A DNA stretch of 10,470 bases, taken from NCBI GenBank assembly GCA_003561715.1, contig PWVU01000069.1:1-10470 (forward strand), read 5' to 3'. This DNA comes from Candidatus Kaiserbacteria bacterium. GTDB taxonomy: Bacteria; Patescibacteriota; Minisyncoccia; Phycocordibacterales; UBA12088. Positions 6,322 through 10,470 of this stretch are shown piece after piece (position 1 is the first letter of the stretch; each line of letters opens with the position of its first letter). The notes under the pieces were generated by a model. That model did not search any database, was not told where the DNA came from, and saw only the letters and a list, made by a program, of their open reading frames with translations. A program made the translations under genes and the position numbers.

Positions 6322-7593
6322 ATGAGTTCTGACATGCATAAAAACACAACGTGGCACGAGACTCTCCGCGCCGGTTTTATAGAGCCCACTCTTGCTGGCA
6401 CTGTGAGACTGGACGAAGGAGTGCTTTGTGCCCTTAGTGCCGTTGCCCGGCATGTGCGTACATCTGAAGCTGTGCGTGCGTATTTGACTGCCGTCCCAAA
6501 GGGACCGGGTACCTCATGCCCCGATTCACCTATTGAGGAGCTTGCGAAGTATGTCGAGATGCAGAAAGGACAGATCGACAAACATGACCCGTACCTGACG
6601 GTCGCATTCCTCAAGGAGTTCATTATGCCGGTATTTGCTTTTGAGCGTGAAGTGATATTGCGTGCGGTTGAAAACTGTGCAGATACGAGGGTCTTTGAGC
6701 GCGAACTCTTTGCACTGTGTACGAAGCTCGGTCCGTACTACGATACTCTTTGGGTGAAGTGGTTTAGCGATGTCGTTGCGCCGTACCAAGCACGTACTGA
6801 CGACGAACAATCACACTACCACCGCACGGTCCTCCCACAGCTTGCGCCACAATTCGACTACACTGTTTTTTCCTATACTGACGATACAGGTGTTACCGAT
6901 CGCCAGCCACTCGCTACCAAGTACCCCCAAGAGATTGCGGCAATAGGTGAACTACTCGCTTCAGCACGCGAACTCTCCCGACAAGAAAGCGAGCCTGCGC
7001 TTGAGACGTATTTCGCGGCGCTACGTGACGCTACCCAATGTCCAACTATCGACCGGCTGGAAACATGTTGGGAGCACGTCGACCGCGCATGGATACGCAT
7101 TCCACCCACATCCCGTCTCATACCCGTGCACGGCATGGAACCGGGCTATGAACATCCGGTCTGTGTCTCTCCTGAGTTTCGACTGGAAGTACGCACCACC
7201 CAAGCGCAAGAAGATATTACTGCAAGACGGAACGGATCGATCGAATACGCTCGCGTGCTCCGGCTTTCTCCGCATTTGGTCGATGCGGCACGCAATCATT
7301 TGGAACAGATCGACATTGCGGTATTCTGCTCATCGATTCGTTCGGGCATTGCGCTCAATATGCGCTTTTCAGGACAAGCGGTTCCCAACCGTCAAGAAGT
7401 ACTTAGCGAAGGCGGTCGCATCTTCATGGACGCCGCAAATAATGAGCGTATAACCGGCATTTATCGCGAGACCTTTACCGAGCATGTCACACAGAAAACT
7501 GCACGCACCTTTGCGCACCACATCACACCTGAGATCATGCAGATCCACACCATAGACCACGAGCTTGCGCACCCTATCGGACGCACTCCGTAA
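6322..7593 (+). CDS. Putative M49-like zinc metallopeptidase, N-terminal part up to an in-frame stop
   Basis: This 423-residue reading frame ends 7 residues after a zinc-binding HExxH motif (HELAH, residues 413-417, followed by PIG). The body has no signal peptide and looks cytoplasmic. Features such as PVHGMEPGYEHP and the late position of HExxH suggest the dipeptidyl-peptidase-III-like (M49) group, some bacterial members of which have a five-residue HExxH motif instead of HExxxH. The frame stops at TAA (7591-7593). If that codon is ignored, the same frame continues into the ORF at 7621-8049, which carries the expected third-ligand motif EEAKA. The two together would make about 575 residues. 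As it stands this product has the catalytic Glu414 and two zinc histidines but no third ligand. The start at 6322 is chosen from the upstream promoter; ATG 6334 is also possible. Family assignment is from memory of motifs, not a search. Confidence 0.7.
   Translation: MSSDMHKNTTWHETLRAGFIEPTLAGTVRLDEGVLCALSAVARHVRTSEAVRAYLTAVPKGPGTSCPDSPIEELAKYVEMQKGQIDKHDPYLTVAFLKEFIMPVFAFEREVILRAVENCADTRVFERELFALCTKLGPYYDTLWVKWFSDVVAPYQARTDDEQSHYHRTVLPQLAPQFDYTVFSYTDDTGVTDRQPLATKYPQEIAAIGELLASARELSRQESEPALETYFAALRDATQCPTIDRLETCWEHVDRAWIRIPPTSRLIPVHGMEPGYEHPVCVSPEFRLEVRTTQAQEDITARRNGSIEYARVLRLSPHLVDAARNHLEQIDIAVFCSSIRSGIALNMRFSGQAVPNRQEVLSEGGRIFMDAANNERITGIYRETFTEHVTQKTARTFAHHITPEIMQIHTIDHELAHPIGRTP
7591..7593 (+). 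other. In-frame TAA splitting the metallopeptidase reading frame
   Basis: The codons around the stop read CCG TAA AGC GAC GCC, and the frame is open on both sides: back to 6322 and on to 8049. No base needs to be inserted or deleted to join the parts. TAA is one change from CAA (Gln), AAA (Lys), GAA (Glu), TAC or TAT (Tyr), TCA (Ser) and TTA (Leu). Other genes in the window (nrdG, for example) end on TAA, so reassignment of TAA as sense is not supported. Confidence 0.85.
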
Positions 7594-7607
7594 AGCGACG
7601 CCGCTCT

Positions 7608-7612
7608 GGGAG
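7608..7612 (+). promoter_or_regulatory. Shine-Dalgarno-like GGGAG before the downstream metallopeptidase ORF
   Basis: GGGAG lies 8 bases before the ATG at 7621. This is a better ribosome-site candidate than that of any other gene in the window, most of which have none. It could let ribosomes that stop at 7593 restart 28 bases further on and make the C-terminal part separately. It also codes for Leu-Gly-Ala in the joined frame, so the match may be accidental. Confidence 0.35.
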
Positions 7613-7620
7613 CATCGCTT

Positions 7621-8049
7621 ATGAAAAATCTTGAAGAAGCCAAGGCAAGCTTACTTGGTGTGCTCGCAGATGCATGGCGTTCAGGTGGAGACCCGGAATA
7701 CCGCGCGCAATTAGTAACGGTTACGGTGGCACGCCTCTTGCGCTTTATGCACAAGAGTACACTCGAAGACGCGACCGCCGATCCGTATGTTCGTGAGAAT
7801 CGCGCGGCGGCATATACATTATTTGAGACTGGTGTCATACGCCTTACCGAGGAAGGCGTAGCGATCGATCCTGATAAAGCACGCAGTGCGATATGGTTTG
7901 ACGCACTCAAGGAGCTCAATCTTGCCATCATTCGCGCATACGAATCACATGACCCGGCAACCCTTGATCGCCTCACCGAGCACTATTGCGACCCTGCGTA
8001 CCCACCGATCGTCGAACTCATCGAATGGGTGAATCGTCCCACGGTATGA
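7621..8049 (+). CDS. Putative M49-like metallopeptidase, C-terminal part
   Basis: The 142-residue ORF is in the same frame as the ORF ending at 7593 and starts 27 bases after its stop. It opens with LEEAKASLLG: the E-E-x-x-A motif is what a HExxH enzyme of the M49/gluzincin kind would use for its third zinc ligand, 20 residues past the second histidine when the stop is read through. Ser replaces the more usual acidic or Thr residue after the last Ala. The rest is helical and charged, with NRAAAYTLFETGVI and DPDKARSAIWFDALKELNLAI, as in the C-terminal helical part of such peptidases. The nine sense codons between the stop and this ATG (SDAALGASL) also read like protein, so this is probably the broken 3' part of one gene and not an independent gene. 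It has a possible ribosome site at 7608-7612. Alone it should be inactive. Confidence 0.6.
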   Translation: MKNLEEAKASLLGVLADAWRSGGDPEYRAQLVTVTVARLLRFMHKSTLEDATADPYVRENRAAAYTLFETGVIRLTEEGVAIDPDKARSAIWFDALKELNLAIIRAYESHDPATLDRLTEHYCDPAYPPIVELIEWVNRPTV

Positions 8050-8147
8050 GTCCGCCTAAGTCAATCAACACCTCCCGCTCATTGCATAGTATCCCTAAAG
8101 ATCATCCCGGTATCAGATCGTGACCGAGGTGCGGCATACACTTTCCG

Positions 8148-8171
8148 AAAAAAGTACCATTGCCTGTACCT
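8148..8171 (-). terminator. Weak intrinsic terminator of the ABC transporter gene
   Basis: On the minus strand, AGGTAC, an 8-base loop and GTACTT form a 6-bp stem with one G-T pair, followed by a run of T that partly belongs to the stem (six T in all). It begins 11 bases after the stop codon of the gene ending at 8183, the expected place. The stem is short and not very GC-rich, so termination may be incomplete. I see no separate terminator for the convergent plus-strand gene ending at 8049. Confidence 0.4.
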
Positions 8172-8182
8172 GTGCAGATGCG

Positions 8183-10018
8183 CTATACGCCGGAGCGCTG
8201 AAATATCTCCCACTGGTCGCGGAATTGCAGATCGCGACCAAGCAATTCTTGGAAGGTCCCCTCCGCACGAACCTGCCCTTTGTCAAAGATAACGATCCGA
8301 TCGAAGTAGCGCAGGAGGTTCATCTTATGGATCGAGGCAATGAACGTCTTGTCATGAAATGTTTCGAAAATTTGCTCATATATCAATCCTTCGTTACGTG
8401 AATCGACCGAGCTCGTTGATTCGTCCAGAAGAATGATCTGTTTGCCACGCGCAAACAAGAGCGCGCGGGCAAGTGCTAAGCGCTGTTTCTGCCCACCTGA
8501 GAGATTGACACCCTTCTCATTCACGACCGACTCAAGACCTTTGGGTAACTCCTTGACCACATCGGCAAAACACGCCAACCTCAACACTTCGCCGATCCTA
8601 TCTTCGGCGTATTCCATTCCAAACGTTATATTCTCGCGAATCGATACGGAGAACAGTTCCGGTTCTTGCGGCACAAGCATCGTTCCTAGGTCCAACTCGG
8701 CAAACGATTTTGGAACGTACGAGCCGTTGATATGTAACTCAGAAGAAACAAATGGGTACAAACCATGTAGCACTTTTAAGAACGTCGTCTTGCCAGAGCC
8801 GGACTCGCCAATAAGCGCAATACGCTCTCCGCGAGCAACGGAAAACGAATCAACATCAAGTGTCTTGGCAGCATTTTCGACCGAATCATACGAGAAGTGG
8901 AGATTCTGCATACTAAGGTATTCAATCTGAAATGCTTCTTGTTCGAGCGGATGATTATTAGAAACTGCCCCTTCGAGAGGTTCTGCATTTTCAACACTAG
9001 CCTTGTGTTGAATGATCTCGCTGTACAGCCAGCCAAAATTTTGAAACACCGTACTCGCACTATTCAAATACAGATACAGTGCGCTGACGGTGCCGATCTG
9101 AAGTGCCGCACCAAGAGTCATTTGCTGATACAGATAGACGATAAGAAATACTACAATGATTGCGGTGAAGAAAAATGACACCGCAAACCACTTTAATTCA
9201 CCCAGTCTGTTGTTCTGCATGTAGAGACCATGGGGTTTCCAGAAACTGTGGGTGACCGATGAAGCGATTACACTCTGTATACGCAGTATGATCACACTCG
9301 TAATATTAGAAAGCGCATCAAACACCTTAGCTCCAATGCGATTATCAAAGACGTTCAGCCGCATATACTGTGGTACCAGGACCTTATCAAAACGATACAT
9401 AACAAAAAGTGCCATCGCCACAAACAGAAATACGCCAAGCGAGATCCACAGATCAAAGAACCATAGTACGACAACGGTTCCGAGTGCACTCACAATGCTC
9501 TGGATCACCATGAATGAACCGTTCAAGTAGGTGTAGAGAGCATGGCTCGCCTTATTAACCTTGTCGATCGTATCGCCACTATCACGATCACTGTGCCAGG
9601 CAAGCGGAAGATCTACCACCCCACGAAAAAGATGCTCTTTGTATGTGCGGCTGATCTCAAACGCAAGCTTGTTTTCCCATATCCTGCCAAACCCATGAAA
9701 GAACCAATACACCACATAGATACCAAAGAAGCCAAAGATAAGAAACGACACATACCTGAAATTTTCCGGTGAAATACCATTCGCCTGCAACTCGTTCAAA
9801 ATAAACCCGATCAAAAGAGGCTGAAGGAATGCAACGACATTCGACAGTACGAAAAAAGTGACGTAGGTCACAAATAACCAACGCCTCCCCTCGGCAAATT
9901 GCCATGCCTTGCGGAGTAGAAATACAACGGGTTCGTTGGCGAGTTTAGTAAGCATATAGTGGCGATATATTCTGCTTGGTCGGGTTATACAGCACCGCGT
10001 CTCTTCTAATACATCCAT
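8183..10018 (-). CDS. ABC exporter half-transporter (permease-ATPase fusion)
   Basis: The 611-residue product has an N-terminal membrane domain with about six hydrophobic segments (first around residues 48-75, last around 310-330) fused to one ATPase domain. The nucleotide-binding motifs are complete: Walker A GESGSGKTT at 404-412, a Q-loop in VPQEPELF, signature LSGGQKQR at 506-513, Walker B IILLDES at 528-534, D-loop SSVD, and switch His564 in ASIHKM. It should work as a dimer in the inner membrane as an ATP-driven exporter. The substrate cannot be told; lipid, peptide and drug exporters share this layout. Its length fits the family. The ATG at 10018 opens a Cys/Arg-rich lead of 21 residues unlike the family; an internal ATG at 9955 (MLTKLANEPVV) is a plausible true start. 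No Shine-Dalgarno sequence precedes either. It stands alone, without an adjacent partner half-transporter or accessory gene, and converges with the metallopeptidase. Confidence 0.95.
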   Translation of the reverse strand: MDVLEETRCCITRPSRIYRHYMLTKLANEPVVFLLRKAWQFAEGRRWLFVTYVTFFVLSNVVAFLQPLLIGFILNELQANGISPENFRYVSFLIFGFFGIYVVYWFFHGFGRIWENKLAFEISRTYKEHLFRGVVDLPLAWHSDRDSGDTIDKVNKASHALYTYLNGSFMVIQSIVSALGTVVVLWFFDLWISLGVFLFVAMALFVMYRFDKVLVPQYMRLNVFDNRIGAKVFDALSNITSVIILRIQSVIASSVTHSFWKPHGLYMQNNRLGELKWFAVSFFFTAIIVVFLIVYLYQQMTLGAALQIGTVSALYLYLNSASTVFQNFGWLYSEIIQHKASVENAEPLEGAVSNNHPLEQEAFQIEYLSMQNLHFSYDSVENAAKTLDVDSFSVARGERIALIGESGSGKTTFLKVLHGLYPFVSSELHINGSYVPKSFAELDLGTMLVPQEPELFSVSIRENITFGMEYAEDRIGEVLRLACFADVVKELPKGLESVVNEKGVNLSGGQKQRLALARALLFARGKQIILLDESTSSVDSRNEGLIYEQIFETFHDKTFIASIHKMNLLRYFDRIVIFDKGQVRAEGTFQELLGRDLQFRDQWEIFQRSGV

Positions 10019-10234
10019 GGTGATTCATAGCTAATCACATATAATCTCTGAGCTATGTGCACAACCAGATCATTTCAGCGCTCCAGTGCATCTCGCACCA
10101 GCTTCAACAGAATGCATTAATGCTACCATGCAGTCATTTGTATCTGAAGAATGTGTATACCGGCAAGAAGTGACTGTCAGCATATTAGCCACCTTCAGGA
10201 GCTGTGGATATATACAAGAGCATTAACGATTAAG

Positions 10235-10243
10235 TGTTATAAT
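10235..10243 (+). promoter_or_regulatory. Consensus extended -10 promoter of the last gene
   Basis: TGTTATAAT at 10235-10243 combines a perfect TATAAT with the upstream TG of an extended -10 element. No TTGACA-like box lies 16-18 bases upstream, which extended -10 promoters can do without. Transcription would start near 10250, with a leader of about 48 bases before the ATG at 10298. The rest of the 10019-10297 gap holds only short ORFs of 21 and 32 codons that I do not support. Confidence 0.5.
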
Positions 10244-10297
10244 AGAAGTTACTGTTACACGTAATCTGCTGGATTGTTCAATCTGCCACACACTATC

Positions 10298-10470
10298 ATG
10301 GCATCATATATCGCTCTATTTATATTCGTAGCCATTGTCATCGCTGTTATAGTTTTTTTTGCTATGCGTCACTCTAAAATGAAATCGTCAGCATGGAGGG
10401 GTACGGTAGTCGACAAAGGGACTCGCGAACACGTAAGGAACAACTCGGTCAGCAGACGAAATACCCAACA
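10298..10470 (+). CDS. Small single-pass membrane protein, partial (runs off the window)
   Basis: From the ATG at 10298 the frame stays open to the end of the window, giving 57 codons of an unfinished gene. The first 23 residues are a strong hydrophobic helix (IALFIFVAIVIAVIVFFAM), followed by a basic stretch and then SAWRGTVVDKGTREHVRNN. The order of an N-terminal membrane anchor and a W-x-G-x-V-V-D-K motif resembles small membrane-anchored proteins of unknown function that I recall from Candidate Phyla Radiation and Gram-positive genomes. The C-terminal, probably beta-rich, domain would lie beyond the window. It follows a consensus extended -10 promoter and lacks a Shine-Dalgarno sequence. 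No function can be assigned. Confidence 0.6.
   Translation, partial: MASYIALFIFVAIVIAVIVFFAMRHSKMKSSAWRGTVVDKGTREHVRNNSVSRRNTQ

Noticed and set aside
7591..7593. TAA reassigned as a sense codon
   Set aside because: nrdG also ends in TAA, and continuing past it gives no homologous extension. Known recoding in related groups concerns UGA, so a mutation or error is simpler.
8120..8401. 93-codon plus-strand ORF after the metallopeptidase
   Set aside because: Most of it is antisense to the well-supported C-terminal end of the ABC transporter, so it is a shadow frame.
10128..10226. 32-codon plus-strand ORF before the last promoter
   Set aside because: No ribosome site, no recognisable sequence, and it ends just before the extended -10 promoter. 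Most likely chance.
1..10470. CRISPR array, tRNA, insertion sequence or phage module
   Set aside because: I looked for regularly spaced repeats, cloverleaf-like segments with a TTCGAATC-type arm, transposase motifs and flanking inverted repeats, and found none by eye.

Overview
The window looks like a chromosomal segment of a bacterium with a small genome and anaerobic or fermentative habits. I think a member of the Candidate Phyla Radiation (Patescibacteria) is likely. The reasons are tightly overlapping genes, almost no convincing Shine-Dalgarno sequences, an oxygen-sensitive class III ribonucleotide reductase, and small single-pass membrane proteins of types I associate with that group. 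No rRNA or other taxonomic marker is present, so this is an inference. Base composition is about half G+C by eye. I see no tRNA, CRISPR array, transposase or phage module.

Layout. (1) 1-492, plus strand: a promoter with an extended -10 box and a 133-residue membrane-anchored protein whose C-terminal part resembles stomatin/prohibitin (SPFH)-type proteins. (2) 648-5917, minus strand: five tightly packed genes in the order nrdD, nrdG, nifS/iscS-type cysteine desulfurase, iscU-type Fe-S scaffold, and an FAD/NAD(P)H ferredoxin-reductase-like protein. Three junctions overlap (10, 4 and 4 bases) and one has a 20-base gap, so they are almost certainly one operon. (3) 5918-6321: about 400 bases between divergent units, holding a doubtful 61-codon membrane ORF on the minus strand and a good sigma70-like promoter on the plus strand. 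(4) 6322-8049, plus strand: a putative zinc metallopeptidase of the dipeptidyl-peptidase-III-like (M49) type, cut by a single in-frame TAA. The stop falls between the HELAH zinc motif and the EEAKA motif that should supply the third zinc ligand. (5) 8183-10018, minus strand: a complete ABC exporter half-transporter with a weak intrinsic terminator just after its stop. (6) 10019-10470: an intergenic stretch with a consensus extended -10 promoter, then the start of a small membrane protein that runs off the window.

How the genes work together. NrdD reduces ribonucleotides anaerobically with a glycyl radical installed by the radical-SAM enzyme NrdG. NrdG needs a [4Fe-4S] cluster and low-potential electrons. 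The cysteine desulfurase and scaffold can build the cluster, and the flavin reductase could pass NAD(P)H electrons towards NrdG. The operon therefore reads as a nearly self-contained unit for making and powering deoxynucleotide synthesis without oxygen. The components are well known. Their packaging in one operon, and the split metallopeptidase, are the two most interesting things here. I did not find a clearly new defence or mobile system.
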